The position numbers and the translations under genes were made by a program. Positions 26,454-36,200 of a stretch of 64,000 nt of DNA are shown one piece after another (position 1 is the stretch's first letter; each line of letters starts with the position of its first letter). Below the pieces are notes generated by a model. That model was not told where the DNA came from. It did no database searches and saw only the letters and a list, made by a program, of their open reading frames with translations. The stretch comes from Flaviflexus ciconiae (GTDB lineage: Bacteria > Actinomycetota > Actinomycetes > Actinomycetales > Actinomycetaceae). The DNA is taken from assembly GCF_003971195.1 (NCBI RefSeq), contig NZ_CP034593.1, positions 806,001 through 870,000 of the forward strand, read 5' to 3'.

Positions 26454-27793
26454 TCAGACCCTGGTCTCGGGAACTTCCTTACCTTCACCGGTTCCGTCGT
26501 CCTTTCTCCTACGGAACCGGTTCACACCTTTGGACATGCCTGAGCGGAGTCTGCCGGCACTATCTCGAGCCCGGTCACCTGCACCACTTCCAACACTCTT
26601 AGCACGTTCCATCGCTCCGGTGCTCACGTCCCTTGCTCGGTCCCGAGCCGCTCCGCTGGCGTTTTTTACTGCGTTGAGGCCGTCACTACCTTTATCGACA
26701 ATGTCATCCTTGAGGTCACCGACGGCTTCCTTCCAGCCACGTCCTTCGATCTCGGTTGCTGAGGACTCGATCCCAATACTCTGCTCAAAAGCACTGATGT
26801 CGTGGAGGGTCTCGTTCCCGGCCTCCACAATCCTTTTTCCGTTCACTGGATTGAACAGGACGCCGGCCTTGCCGATCGCAGCAGCCGCGTTGATCCGCTC
26901 GATGAGGTTGGCGGTTGTCTGAGCGATCTCGGTCCTGCGCTTTTCCCGCGCCCTGACCAGCGACCTCCGGTGGGCGTCGAGTTCCTCGGGGACGCATCAA
27001 GCACCCTATCCAACTCGAGCACCCCGAGTGCGTCTTGCAGTTGGAAAGACCGGGCGAGGACAGCCAACCATTCCACGACAGACTTCTCGGTGTCGCGTAC
27101 AAGCTCGGCGAGTTCATCAACCCGGTTTTCTTTCTCAATCTTCTCTGAAAGCCACTGGATCTGGCGGAGTGCATAGGCCTGTGTTTTCGCAATGATCTGA
27201 TGAGAGCCCTGAATTCTCGACCAAGTCACCTCGGAAACGCGTCCGACTTCCTGTCTTGTCACGCATGCGTCGTCGAGCACGAGACCAACGCCGATCATGT
27301 CGGCGTAGACAGCATCCTTTTGTGCCCGAAGGACGTCATCCACTTTGGAGTCGATTGTTCTGAGGTAATCGGTAATTTCCTCCATGGCGTGCTCCATGGC
27401 TTGCTGCGCCATGAGCCCGGCCACGCCCGACAGTAGAGCCGGATTAGTCAGGGCCGCACCCGGTGTTCTCAGAAACTGAAGGTGTTGAGCAAACTTCCCG
27501 TCCTCTATGAGCGTCCCGCGAAATGTTGTCTTCGAGGAACCCTTCAGTGTTGTTCCCTTCTTGAGCGCCTCCGCCGACTCTTCGGTGAGCTTCAGCCACC
27601 TGCCGAAATTAGCGGTGACCTCAGCTCCAGCCTGAGTGAGAGCCGCTCCCCGACTCATCCCCGTGCGGAGCATACTGAGGTCAAGCTCTTTTGCTTCCAT
27701 ACCGGCACCCGCCAGAAACTGCTCAACGGCTGTCTTCTCGCCAATAACGGCGACACCATTGCCGTCCGCGATCAGCTCAACTTCGTCCGACAC
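26454..27793 (-). CDS. Uncharacterised actinobacterial protein, frameshifted
   Basis: I do not know its function. The GTG at 27793 (MSDEVELIADGNG) is chosen because AAAGGAAG lies 6 bases upstream. A helical region follows (YLRTIDSKVDDVLRAQKDAVYADMIG, EWLAVLARSFQLQDALGVLELDRVL). The frame breaks near 26987-26992 in CGGGGAC. Adding one base continues as EELDAHRRSLVRAREKRR and joins the last piece, which has a Gly/Arg/Ser/Asp-rich C-terminus. The repaired protein has about 446 residues. It may be soluble and coiled-coil rich. It is divergent from the small membrane protein gene at 28079. Confidence 0.65.
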
Positions 27794-28025
27794 AATAGCT
27801 TCCTTTGGCAATCCCACACATCTGGCAACGTCCTGCACACACCATTATTGTCCATGAGCCGTACTCAATGGTGTGAAAGGAAGGAAACTTATATCGGTGA
27901 AGCCACGCCTGCTCCGGAGCATTTTAGCTCCCATATTCTACTTATCGACGACAGCGGCATTGTTCCATCGGAAACTTCCTTCGCCCGCAGGTGGGGACCA
28001 GGCACCACCCGTTAGCCCGTCGACC

Positions 28026-28054
28026 TTCGGTGCCAGCTCTTACACTCGTTAAAA
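28026..28054 (+). promoter_or_regulatory. Possible promoter of the small membrane protein gene
   Basis: TTCGGT and TTAAAA are separated by 17 bases, 24 bases before the GTG start. This is a consensus-like fit only. Confidence 0.3.
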
Positions 28055-28078
28055 TGCAGCCCACACAGGAGCGCAACC

Positions 28079-28291
28079 GTGGAATTTCTTTTCCTGCTTT
28101 TAGCCGCCTTCGGAGCCTGGTCGCTACTTGCCCCCGGCAGCCAGTTCGAGATCATGAATACGCTTCGTTATCGGGACCCCGAGTATCACGAGCCGTCCTC
28201 TTTCGCCCTCATAATGACCCGGATCAGCGGACTCTTGATCATCGGCTTCTCGGTCTGGATGAATTTTCATATGCCGGAGCCGCCGCCGTAA
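28079..28291 (+). CDS. Small membrane protein, 70 aa (possibly DUF6199-like)
   Basis: The GTG start follows AGGAGC at 8 bases. There is one hydrophobic helix at the N-terminus and another near residues 46-60, with YRDPEYHEPSS between them. A YRDPE..EPS loop between two helices is seen in small actinobacterial membrane proteins; I recall the DUF6199 label for that pattern but cannot confirm it. No function can be given. Confidence 0.6.
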   Translation: MEFLFLLLAAFGAWSLLAPGSQFEIMNTLRYRDPEYHEPSSFALIMTRISGLLIIGFSVWMNFHMPEPPP

Positions 28292-28382
28292 GTCTCTCAC
28301 TCACATCGGTTGTAACAACGACTTCTACCTTCGCTTCCACGGAGCATTCATTGCGAACGGCACACTCCTTCACGAGCGTTGC

Positions 28383-28934
28383 TCAGTTGTTTGTGGGCGT
28401 CGCTATCTCTCGTTGGCGTTCAACGAGGTCAGCAATCTGCTCGGCATAGATCTCCGGAATCGTGGCTTCGAGTTTCTCGACCTCACCTTCGGTGATCAGA
28501 ACCGAAGTTCCATCAGCATCGACACCCCAGAACCTGGATCCATCCCCAAGAACCATGATGAGAGGGACAACGCTTCCTACGCCCCACTCGGCTACCTTTT
28601 CGCTTGCGGTCAGGATACTGGCCCATTCCGGTAAATCTTCAACATCGAAGCCGAGAAGAACAACGCCCCGCCAAAACGTCCACGCGGGAGCCACGGAGAA
28701 CAGTTCAGGCTCCGGCCATGCTTCAGGCCTGGCAATGATCGAGACACCATTGGTCCGCTTCGTAAGAGCAACAAACTCGGACGGGACTTCAACCGGTAGC
28801 AGCGACTCCACTCGACTTATCTGCTTCTTATCAGGAGTACTAGCGCCGACAGCATAGAAGATCTCGTCATCCACTGGACCAAGAGTCTCCCAGATAGCCT
28901 CGTGAAACTCCTGATCTCTGTTGCCGCGCGCCAT
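28383..28934 (-). CDS. SMI1/KNR4 (SUKH) family protein, possible immunity protein
   Basis: The ATG at 28934 has GAAAGGA upstream; the in-frame ATG at 28958 lacks a site. The 183-residue product has the SUKH pattern: an N-terminal helix, ISRVESLLPVEVPSEFVALTKRTNGVSI, then LGFDVEDLPEWAS and VVPLIMVLGDGSRFWGVDADG. SUKH proteins often give immunity to secreted or contact-dependent toxins, but no toxin gene is visible next to it. It may be an orphan immunity gene. Confidence 0.7.
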   Translation of the reverse strand: MARGNRDQEFHEAIWETLGPVDDEIFYAVGASTPDKKQISRVESLLPVEVPSEFVALTKRTNGVSIIARPEAWPEPELFSVAPAWTFWRGVVLLGFDVEDLPEWASILTASEKVAEWGVGSVVPLIMVLGDGSRFWGVDADGTSVLITEGEVEKLEATIPEIYAEQIADLVERQREIATPTNN

Positions 28935-29106
28935 TGCTGTCCTTTCAAAGATTCCCAATAATGCTAACAGTCAGCGATTCTTGAAAGCACAAGACAGATG
29001 CAACAGCGGGGACTCGGGCTAGCGCAACTAATCCATTTGCCGCAGGCACCGACCCATGAGCAAGCATCTTCAACCTCTCGAAGCTCCGACCCCGGCATTT
29101 CCAAAT

Positions 29107-29447
29107 CTATTTACTCGTCACCTGCCGGTTGTGGACCATGGCAATCTCAACCCAGTCCGATAGCTGCTGGTCATCAGCGATGACATCTGCCGATACCTCA
29201 ATCCATCCCGGCCCCAAGTCACGCCCCTTACCCATTTCCGCCTGCATGGCCCAGGACGTTCAAGCAACTTGTCATGTTGCTCAGCGTCAACCCGAACCAG
29301 CAGCCCACCGTCCTTCAATGCACTAACGATCATCCTTTCGTTGACCATCATGGACCTACCGCCGAACATCGACACTTCACGCACGTCCGGCTCATCTGCA
29401 ATCAGATCTCGAATCTTCTCTACCAGTGCGATTTGTTCTGGAGTCAT
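29107..29447 (-). CDS. TfoX N-terminal domain protein, frameshifted
   Basis: The N-terminal half (IRDLIADEPDVREVSMFGGRSMMVNERMI) is the TfoX-N fold. The frame is lost near 29249-29252. Adding one base gives AMQAEMGKGRDLGPGWIEVSADVI and an end at 29107, about 113 residues in all. Proteins of this size are common in actinobacteria and their role is not established; E. coli Sxy/TfoX activates competence genes. The break is in a G run and may be sequence error. Confidence 0.7.
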
Positions 29448-29479
29448 CGCGTGCTCCTCAATCTTGAGCAGACACCATC

Positions 29480-29819
29480 ACCTGCTCGTTGAGGTCCACA
29501 GTATGCGAGGGGTGCCTGTCATGCTCGGCGAGATCCAGATACATCGATCCGTCCGCCAATCCCACCGGTGATCGCGTAGCCAAAGTCCACATGGTCCGCA
29601 AGATGGTCGACAGGAAGGGCGATCCCGTCCAACACCTCCGGGCGCGCTCCAGGCTGGCCGGATCGCGGCCGGACCGGTTCGTTCAAAGGTTACCGGACAC
29701 ATCATCGAGAATCTGGCCCGTCCTCTTCTCCAATGCTAGCCGTGCCAGCCCAACCCGGATCAGCACATATCAAAACGTAGAGGGGTAGAGCGCGTTCGCG
29801 TCACAGACAACCAGCGCTA
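29480..29819 (-). pseudogene. Decayed PIN-domain (VapC-like) toxin gene
   Basis: Directly after the antitoxin stop, a frame reads IALVVCDANALYPSTF, stop, YVLIRVGLARLALEKRTGQILDDV, SGNL, stop, TNRSGRDPASLERARR. This matches the start of PIN-domain proteins, with the first catalytic Asp in CDAN. Two in-frame TGA codons and drift later on mark it as broken. PIN toxins are usually RNases. Confidence 0.6.
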
Positions 29820-30077
29820 TCAGCTCAGTCCGAGCGTGTGAGCCTCCGCCGCCAACTCGTTCGCTACAGCCGAGCGGCGCGCGTCGTCCTCCTGCAGATA
29901 GCGAACCAAGGACGAGGCCATGATACGGCAGTCTGTGCCGACCGTACGGTAGGCGATCAGCCCGTTATCGAGCAACCCGATCAGAAACTAGCGAGACACG
30001 TTCAGCACGTCCGCTGCCCGTTGCGTGGTTAGCTCTGCGTCTGTCGGCTCGGGCACCGGCTTCGCAATGTCACTCAT
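29820..30077 (-). pseudogene. Excisionase-like helix-turn-helix antitoxin with an in-frame stop
   Basis: The frame from the ATG at 30077 reads ELTTQRAADVLNVSR, TAG, FLIGLLDNGLIAYRTVG, then SLVRYLQEDDARRSAVANELAAEA to the stop at 29820. That is the layout of HTH antitoxins paired with PIN-domain toxins. The TAG falls inside the recognition helix region, where Pro or Ser is usual. Together with the broken toxin gene it is the remnant of a toxin-antitoxin operon. Confidence 0.65.
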
Positions 30078-30188
30078 TACCCCACCCCTGCTAGTCGAAC
30101 TAATCGAAGTATTCACGATAAATGTACCGGTATGGTTCGTCACTGCTAAAGGATCGCAGCACTTTTGTGGCGCACTGGCGGAATGTTG

Positions 30189-31141
30189 TCAGGCTTGCGC
30201 GTCCCACCAGTCGAAGACGCGGATCGCTTTGTGGGTGACCCATTTGGATGGCTCGCCGGTGGGGCGTCCATGTGGAACCAGACTTTTCCTTGTAGCTGGT
30301 GGCCTTGGAGCCAATTGCCGTTTGGCTGTCGTTGCGCGCGGATGTGCTCGATCGCCCACTCTCCGAGGATCCGGTGATGTGCCATCGGCGATAGCGGCGG
30401 TACGGAAGTCATCCGCGGCAGCGAGAACGCTTAGTAGGCGCGGCGCGGAGGTGCGAGGCTCAACGTCCAGTCGTTGAAGGGTTTCCCGGTCGAGAGCTTT
30501 TGGAACAAGCCCCCTGGATAAGACGTATTCCTCCCCGCGGTGTCGGGCCGCGCGAACACGGTCTGCGTCCCCGGTGGCGAGTTGATGGTCCAGCAACCCA
30601 ATGAGGGAGTTGAGTGTGGAGTGGAACGAGGAGACGGTCGCTCCTTCGACCCACTCGCGTTCCAGCCACTATCGTCGAGCTGGTGTTCCAAGAACCAGTC
30701 GACGATATCATCGACGTCCGCCCCTAGCCAGAGACCGTTGGACAGGGTCCAGGAGTTCATGTAGCAGTCCGCCTCACCGTCCTAGTACGGCAGGTCGTCA
30801 TACTCCCAGCGAGGATTCGCTTTCAGCCACTGTGCGGTGTTCCCTAAGTCGGCGGCGTCAACACCCCACTCGCGAAGGTCTTTCAGCGCCCAGGTGGTAC
30901 CTGTCCAGGGCTGTGGCTCATCGGTGTCAGACTCCCATCCTGCCGGGAAGAACGCACCGCCCGCCCACTGCCCATCAGTATCCTGCCGGGCAAGTAGCTC
31001 GGCGCCAAACCCCTCGGTCGCTACCCGTGTCCGAGTCACCTGCCATACCTTCTCAGGCACACCCAGGATGTCGCGTTGGATTTGCCAGCGTAGCGCTGGG
31101 TCAGAATCGTGCAACCATTCGGCAAGGTCGTCGCGGATCAT
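30189..31141 (-). pseudogene. Decayed squalene-cyclase/prenyltransferase-like (alpha-toroid) protein
   Basis: The start MIRDDLAEWLHDSDPALRWQIQRDIL is intact with GGAG upstream. Then follow QDTDGQWAGGAFFPAGW, an in-frame TAG at 30782-30784, NSWTLSNGLWLGADVDDIVDWFLEHQLDDSGWN, and several pieces in changing frames (STLNSLIGLLDHQL, FQKLSTGKPFNDWTLSLA, WAIEHIRAQRQPNGNW, KWVTHKAIRVFDWWDAQA). The repeated DG.W / QW pattern marks an alpha/alpha toroid of the cyclase-prenyltransferase type. One stop and about five frame changes show true decay. Original length would be about 315 residues. Confidence 0.75.
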
Positions 31142-31288
31142 CACTTGCTCCGTTCGTTTGCGAGCGGTCGCCACACCCTCCTTGGAAGGCCTCCTGCTGG
31201 TCCGTTCATTTGCAATACCATTCGGAACGAATCCGGAAGCCGTGTTCCCGGGTTCTCCTATAGGTACTTTGTTGGGTTTCTACCGAGA

Positions 31289-31330
31289 AGAAAACGCTGG
31301 CAACCAACTTTACGTTGATATACCAGCGTT
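31289..31330 (-). terminator. Terminator of the tRNA-Pro gene
   Basis: On the minus strand, AACGCTGG pairs with CCAGCGTT (31323-31330 and 31293-31300) and is followed by TTTTCTTC. It starts 6 bases after the encoded CCA of the tRNA. Confidence 0.75.
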
Positions 31331-31338
31331 TTACGTGG

Positions 31339-31412
<74 letters not shown>

Positions 31413-31496
31413 TTCGCGTTTGCGACTTTTCAAGATTAGCCCAACGGAAGGTTAAAACTCCAATTAGACCGGCCGCTAAAAGCGTTATTGATGCCA

Positions 31497-32261
31497 CTAT
31501 TCCCGGATTCGGATAGAGAGTGACGTGACCCCACCCTCGCACTTCTCCAATTCGGTCATGGCAGTGGTGATGACGTTGAAGCCTTCTGCCTTAAGCATCG
31601 CTGCGGTTTCGGTAGCGGTCTCCGACATGAGGATCGTTTCACCGTCGAGGATGAGAACACGGGAGCCCTGTGGCTCGAGTGCCCTGCGATATCCCGGGAA
31701 GTAGGATTCCGGCGGAGCCGCCTTCGGGTGAGCAATGAAGGTGCCGTCCGGAAGTGCAGATACTGCTGACTTCAGGTTCAGAGCATGCTGCATCGGGACT
31801 GTGACAACCGTCGGCTCGTATGCGGAGAGTCCACGCTTTAGCCAGTCGAGTCCATCGAGATCCGTGCGGGTCGAGAGGCCGGCCCAGATGGTGCCATCGT
31901 ACTTGAGGATGTCGCCTCCCTCGAGGTAGCCCCAGTCGGCTAGGTGCTTGATCTTCAGTCCCTGCTCCCGCAGAGTCTGTTCGACCGCTACCGTTTCCGG
32001 TTGCCTGGACGGGAATCGTGGCTTCGCAATAACCGCGGTGTCGCCGTAAACAACAGCCGTGTCTTCGATGAAGACGGAGTCAGCCTGGTGCGGTGCTGGT
32101 TCGACTTCGATAACCTCTGCCCAGTCGCGGAGGATGTCGCCGTAAGCCTCCCACTGAGCGAGTGCCAAGTCTGCGTCTACCCCCTGGCGGGTCATGTGGG
32201 TGAGCAGCCCGTTCTCAAGCTTGGGTGAAGGCTTCCGAACAAGTGCCTTGACGAGCCTCAT
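31497..32261 (-). CDS. ddaH: Dimethylarginine dimethylaminohydrolase family protein
   Basis: The guanidine-modifying fold is seen in QADSVFIEDTAVVYGDTAVIAKP, GYLEGGDIL and the C-terminal KCEGGVTSLSIR, whose Cys is the nucleophile. Such enzymes hydrolyse methylated arginine or arginine-like guanidines to citrulline and an amine. Arginine deiminase is a related alternative but is longer. Length is 254 residues. It lies 3 bases downstream of der in the same direction, so it may be transcribed with the der operon. Confidence 0.85.
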   Translation of the reverse strand: MRLVKALVRKPSPKLENGLLTHMTRQGVDADLALAQWEAYGDILRDWAEVIEVEPAPHQADSVFIEDTAVVYGDTAVIAKPRFPSRQPETVAVEQTLREQGLKIKHLADWGYLEGGDILKYDGTIWAGLSTRTDLDGLDWLKRGLSAYEPTVVTVPMQHALNLKSAVSALPDGTFIAHPKAAPPESYFPGYRRALEPQGSRVLILDGETILMSETATETAAMLKAEGFNVITTAMTELEKCEGGVTSLSIRIRE

Positions 32262-32264
32262 CGA

Positions 32265-33704
32265 CTACTTCCTCTTTCTGCGTTCACGGACCTTGACGGA
32301 GATCTCGATCGGTGTTCCCGAGAAGTCAAACGTTTCGCGAAGCCGGTTCTCAATGAAGCGGCGGTAGCCGTGTTCAATGAATCCGGTCGAGAAGATGACG
32401 AACCTGGGCGGGGCCGCACTCGGCTGGGTGGCGAATAGGATCCTCGGCTGCTTACCACCGCGCACCGGGTGCGGGTGCGCGGCAGAGAGTTCGCCCAGGA
32501 AGTTGTTGAGTTTCGAGGTGGTGATCCTGCGGTTCCAGTTCTCGTACGCGTTATTCATCGCGGACGAGAGACGATTCGTATGCCAACCGGTCAGCGCCGA
32601 GAGATTCACCCGCTGAGCCCAGGACAGCTGGACAAGCTCGCGTTCAAGTTCGCGGTTGAACTCTTCTTGGCGATCAACATCGACCAGGTCCCACTTGTTC
32701 GCGATGATCACGAGAGCCCGACCAGCATCAACCACCTGCTGGATAACCCGCACGTCCTGTTCCGTCAGGGGCTCTGAAGCATCGAGAAGAACAAGACCGA
32801 GGTCTGACTTTTCGATGGCGTTCTGGGTGCGGAGCGATGCGTAGAAGTCGGCACCGGAGGTCTGGTGGACGCGGCGTCGGATGCCGGCGGTATCAACAAA
32901 GGTCCAGGCTTCGCCATCCAGCTCGATGAATTCATCGACGGGGTCGCGCGTGGTTCCAGCGAGCTCGTTCACAACGACCCGCTCCTCCCCTGCAAGCCTG
33001 TTCAGCAGCGACGACTTACCGACATTCGGGCGGCCTACGAGAGCAACCCGGCGGGGACCTTCGGAACGATAGCGCGAGTTCACAAGGGATGTCTGCGGCA
33101 GGATCTTCATGATCTTGTCGAGCAGGTCACCGGAGCCGCGGCCGTGCAGCGCCGACACCGGGTAGGGCTCGCCAAGGCCGAGAGACCACAGGTAGGCAGC
33201 GTCCGCCTCCTGCATGTCAGAGTCCACCTTGTTGGCCACCAGAACAACGGGCTTGCCGGAACCGCGAAGGAGCTTGACGACTTCCTCATCGGTTGAGGTT
33301 GCTCCAACAGTGGCGTCAACAACGAAAGCAACGGCATCGGCTTCGTTGATAGCGAGCTCTGCCTGCTGGGCTACCGACAGGTCAAGGCCTTTGACCTTCG
33401 ATTCCCATCCACCCGTATCGACGACAATAAAGGGGCGCCCGTTCCAAATTGCGTCGTAGCGGACGCGGTCACGGGTGACTCCGGGAGTATCCTGCACAAC
33501 CGCTACTCGTTTACCGAGGATGCGGTTGATAAGGGTGGACTTGCCGACATTGGGGCGGCCGACCACCGCGAGGACGGGAGGGACGGGGCGTTCCTTGGCC
33601 GCGGGAGCATCGCCCTGCCATTCAAGATCGGCAAGGTCCTCCTCGGTCAGGTCGTACTGGTCGAGTGCGCTACGTAGCGCTTCCGTCGACTGATCGTCGA
33701 TCAT
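32265..33704 (-). CDS. der: Ribosome-assembly GTPase Der (EngA)
   Basis: Two tandem GTPase domains, each with GRPNVGKS (first near residue 49, second near 222), then DTPGVTRDR / ELAGTTRDP switch regions, NKxD motifs (ANKVDSD, ANKWDLV) and a C-terminal KH-like domain. Der assists maturation of the 50S ribosomal subunit. Length is 479 residues, including an acidic N-terminal extension of about 40 usual in actinobacteria. It overlaps cmk by ATGA. Confidence 0.97.
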   Translation of the reverse strand: MIDDQSTEALRSALDQYDLTEEDLADLEWQGDAPAAKERPVPPVLAVVGRPNVGKSTLINRILGKRVAVVQDTPGVTRDRVRYDAIWNGRPFIVVDTGGWESKVKGLDLSVAQQAELAINEADAVAFVVDATVGATSTDEEVVKLLRGSGKPVVLVANKVDSDMQEADAAYLWSLGLGEPYPVSALHGRGSGDLLDKIMKILPQTSLVNSRYRSEGPRRVALVGRPNVGKSSLLNRLAGEERVVVNELAGTTRDPVDEFIELDGEAWTFVDTAGIRRRVHQTSGADFYASLRTQNAIEKSDLGLVLLDASEPLTEQDVRVIQQVVDAGRALVIIANKWDLVDVDRQEEFNRELERELVQLSWAQRVNLSALTGWHTNRLSSAMNNAYENWNRRITTSKLNNFLGELSAAHPHPVRGGKQPRILFATQPSAAPPRFVIFSTGFIEHGYRRFIENRLRETFDFSGTPIEISVKVRERRKRK

Positions 33705-34393
33705 GTCGCCCTCCTCATGAGGTCTTCGACGGCTTCCACAACTTCGTCGATGCTCATCGACGAAGAGTCGATGGTGTGCACACCATCGGAGGCTGTCATG
33801 AATTTTGTGACCGCACTGTCAACGCGGTCCCTGCGGGACACAATGTCCCTGGTCTTTTCGATGGTTTCCTCATCTACCTTGCCGGAAATCTCTTTCGCAC
33901 GGCGTGCGAGACGAGCTTCCTCGGAAGCGATGAGAAGAATACGTACATCGGCATCGGGCTTGACCACCGTTGTGATGTCACGGCCCTCAACAACAATGCC
34001 TTTACCACCCGAATACGAGTCGGCTTCCAGTTCAGCGTCGATGATGTCCCGCTGCAGGGAGATGAGAATGTCACGCACGGGGTAGTAGGAGGAAATGGTC
34101 GAGACGACCGCCGACAGTTCCGCGGTGCGGATAATTTCGGTGATGTCCTCACCGGCGCAAATCTGGGTCTGATCGTCCGGGTCCACTGGAACGGTAACGG
34201 GAAGCTTCTTAACGGATTCGATCACGGCTTCTTCGTCATTCAGGTCAACACCTTCGTGCATAACCCACCAGGTAGCGGCGCGGTACATGGCGCCGGTGTC
34301 GAGGTAGGCGAGGCCGTTCCTGCGTGCGGTCTCGCGCGACACGGTTGATTTGCCGGAGCCGGACGGCCCGTCAATGGCGATTGTGATGCCCAC
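33701..34393 (-). CDS. cmk: Cytidylate kinase
   Basis: It phosphorylates CMP and dCMP. The P-loop GPSGSGKST is at residues about 7-15, followed by [13 protein letters not shown]. The GTG at 34393 is chosen over an upstream in-frame ATG because GGAGG lies 7 bases before it and the family starts with this [10 protein letters not shown] segment. Length is 230 residues. The GTG shares its G with the TAG stop of tyrA, so translation is coupled. Confidence 0.95.
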   Translation of the reverse strand: MGITIAIDGPSGSGKSTVSRETARRNGLAYLDTGAMYRAATWWVMHEGVDLNDEEAVIESVKKLPVTVPVDPDDQTQICAGEDITEIIRTAELSAVVSTISSYYPVRDILISLQRDIIDAELEADSYSGGKGIVVEGRDITTVVKPDADVRILLIASEEARLARRAKEISGKVDEETIEKTRDIVSRRDRVDSAVTKFMTASDGVHTIDSSSMSIDEVVEAVEDLMRRAT

Positions 34394-35475
34394 TAGTTTT
34401 CCTCCATCTCCACCGAAGCAACAGTCCATCCCCGCTCTTCCAGCCCGTCAGCAAGCGGACGTGCCTGGGAAGGATTGACGGCAATCGCTGCGCGGCCCAC
34501 GGGCTGAGCCCTCGAGTGTTCAAGGGTCAGATCCTCGATGTTAGCCCCAATCTCGCCTGTCTCCGTAAAGAGGCGCCCGAGCTCGCCCGGCTTATCGGGA
34601 ACCAGAACGGTCACGGTTGCGTACCGCATGGGGGCGCCGCCGTGCTTACCCGGGATCCGGGAGACTCCGACATTGCCGTCGGAAACGACCTTGGCGACCT
34701 CGGAAACACCCGCATACGAGTCCTCGGTGACCATCCGGTCAACACCGTCGATAAGGCCGTCGAGACGGGTGCGAATGTCTTTAAGGATGGTGGAAACCGG
34801 GCCGGGGTTGCCGGCAATGATCGTTGACCAGAGCTTCGCATCGGAACTCGCGATACGCGTCACATCCCGTAGTCCCTGACCTGCCAGGTCCAGGCTCGTC
34901 GGAGTGGCTTCAGTCAGCGTTGCGGCGAGCAGGGACGACATGAGCTGCGGAACGTGGGAGACACGGGCAACGGCAGCATCATGAGCTTCCGCAGTCATCT
35001 CCACCGGGAATGCCCCAACCTCCATGGCAATCTGCTTGATCAGAGCAACGGCCGAAGGAATCGTCGTCTCGTGCGGGACAACCACCCAGGGCCTACCAAT
35101 AAACAGGTCACCGTCGGCGGCAATGGCACCGGAGCGCTCCCTGCCTGCCATGGGGTGGGAGCCGACGTAGCGTTCCTTACCGCCTTCCACTTCGGCAACG
35201 ACAATGTTCTTGACCGAGGCAACGTCGGTAACGATTGCCTGCGGGAATGACGACAGAGCATCGTTAACCATGTCAGCCGCAACGTCGGGCGGTGTCGCAA
35301 CGATAACGAGATCCGGTGCAGTGGATTCTTCGGATGCTTGTTTACCTGCACCGAGGTCTTCGGCGAGTGCCGCCATGATCGGGCTCGCGTCAACGAGCTG
35401 GATTTCATGGTCCTTGGAAAGGGCCAGCCCGAGCGATGTGCCGAGCAGGCCCGATCCAACAATCCGAATGATCAC
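34393..35475 (-). CDS. tyrA: Prephenate dehydrogenase
   Basis: It converts prephenate to 4-hydroxyphenylpyruvate in tyrosine synthesis. The NAD-binding motif VGSGLLGTSLGLAL is at the N-terminus. GSHPMAGRERSG holds the substrate-site His, and HVPQLMSSLLA is in the helical domain. A C-terminal ACT domain (VTVLVPDKPGELGRLF, near residue 285) implies allosteric control by an amino acid. Length is 360 residues. Its location between rluB and cmk is usual for actinobacteria. It overlaps rluB by ATGA. Confidence 0.93.
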   Translation of the reverse strand: MIIRIVGSGLLGTSLGLALSKDHEIQLVDASPIMAALAEDLGAGKQASEESTAPDLVIVATPPDVAADMVNDALSSFPQAIVTDVASVKNIVVAEVEGGKERYVGSHPMAGRERSGAIAADGDLFIGRPWVVVPHETTIPSAVALIKQIAMEVGAFPVEMTAEAHDAAVARVSHVPQLMSSLLAATLTEATPTSLDLAGQGLRDVTRIASSDAKLWSTIIAGNPGPVSTILKDIRTRLDGLIDGVDRMVTEDSYAGVSEVAKVVSDGNVGVSRIPGKHGGAPMRYATVTVLVPDKPGELGRLFTETGEIGANIEDLTLEHSRAQPVGRAAIAVNPSQARPLADGLEERGWTVASVEMEEN

Positions 35476-36200
35476 AGGTCGACCGACTTCATAAGGACCG
35501 CGAGTTCAGAACCACCGACGATACGGGATTTGCCGGGCTTGAGCCGGCCGAGACCGATCGTTCCAAACTGGGTGCGAACAAGGCGTACAACGGGGAAACC
35601 CACGGCGTCGAGCATGCGGCGCACAACGTGGTTGGCTCCGGAGTGGAGGGTGATCTCGACGATCGAGTTGGGCAGACCCATTTCGATGATCTTAACCTTG
35701 TCGGCCTTGACCACACCATCTTCGAGGGTGACGCCCTTCTCTAGGCGGTTTGTTGCACCCTTGTTGATCTGTCCCTCAACGGTAGCCACGTACGTCTTCG
35801 GCACCTCGTAGGAGGGATGGGTAAGGCGGTGCGTCAGGTCGCCATCATTCGACAACAGGATAAGGCCCTCTGTTTCCTGGTCGAGGCGGCCCACGTGGTA
35901 GAGCCTCTCATCGCGATCCCCCACGAACTGGGCGAGCGAGGGCCGTCCCATCTCGTCCTCCATGGTCGAGACGATCCCGGCGGGCTTGTGCAGGGCGATC
36001 GTTACCTTCGACTCGTCGAACGTGACCCTTTCCCCATCGACCCGGATGATCTGGCCGGGTTGTACGCGGGTGCCGAGACGCGTGACGGTCTTGCCGTCAA
36101 CCGAGACTCGTCCCTGTTCAATAATGTCTTCGCAGGCGCGACGAGATCCCACGCCAGCATGCGCCATGGCCTTCTGAAGGCGCTCGCCCTGTTCACTCAT
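35472..36200 (-). CDS. rluB: 23S rRNA pseudouridine synthase, RluB/RsuA family
   Basis: An S4 RNA-binding domain at residues about 6-60 (ERLQKAMAHAGVGSRRACEDIIEQGRV) is followed by the catalytic domain with HVGRLDQETEGLILLSNDG, whose Asp is the nucleophile, and HSGANHVVRRMLDAVG. The gene lies between scpB and tyrA and overlaps both by 4 bases. Length is 242 residues. RluB is inferred from context; the RsuA family includes RluE and RluF. Confidence 0.93.
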   Translation of the reverse strand: MSEQGERLQKAMAHAGVGSRRACEDIIEQGRVSVDGKTVTRLGTRVQPGQIIRVDGERVTFDESKVTIALHKPAGIVSTMEDEMGRPSLAQFVGDRDERLYHVGRLDQETEGLILLSNDGDLTHRLTHPSYEVPKTYVATVEGQINKGATNRLEKGVTLEDGVVKADKVKIIEMGLPNSIVEITLHSGANHVVRRMLDAVGFPVVRLVRTQFGTIGLGRLKPGKSRIVGGSELAVLMKSVDL

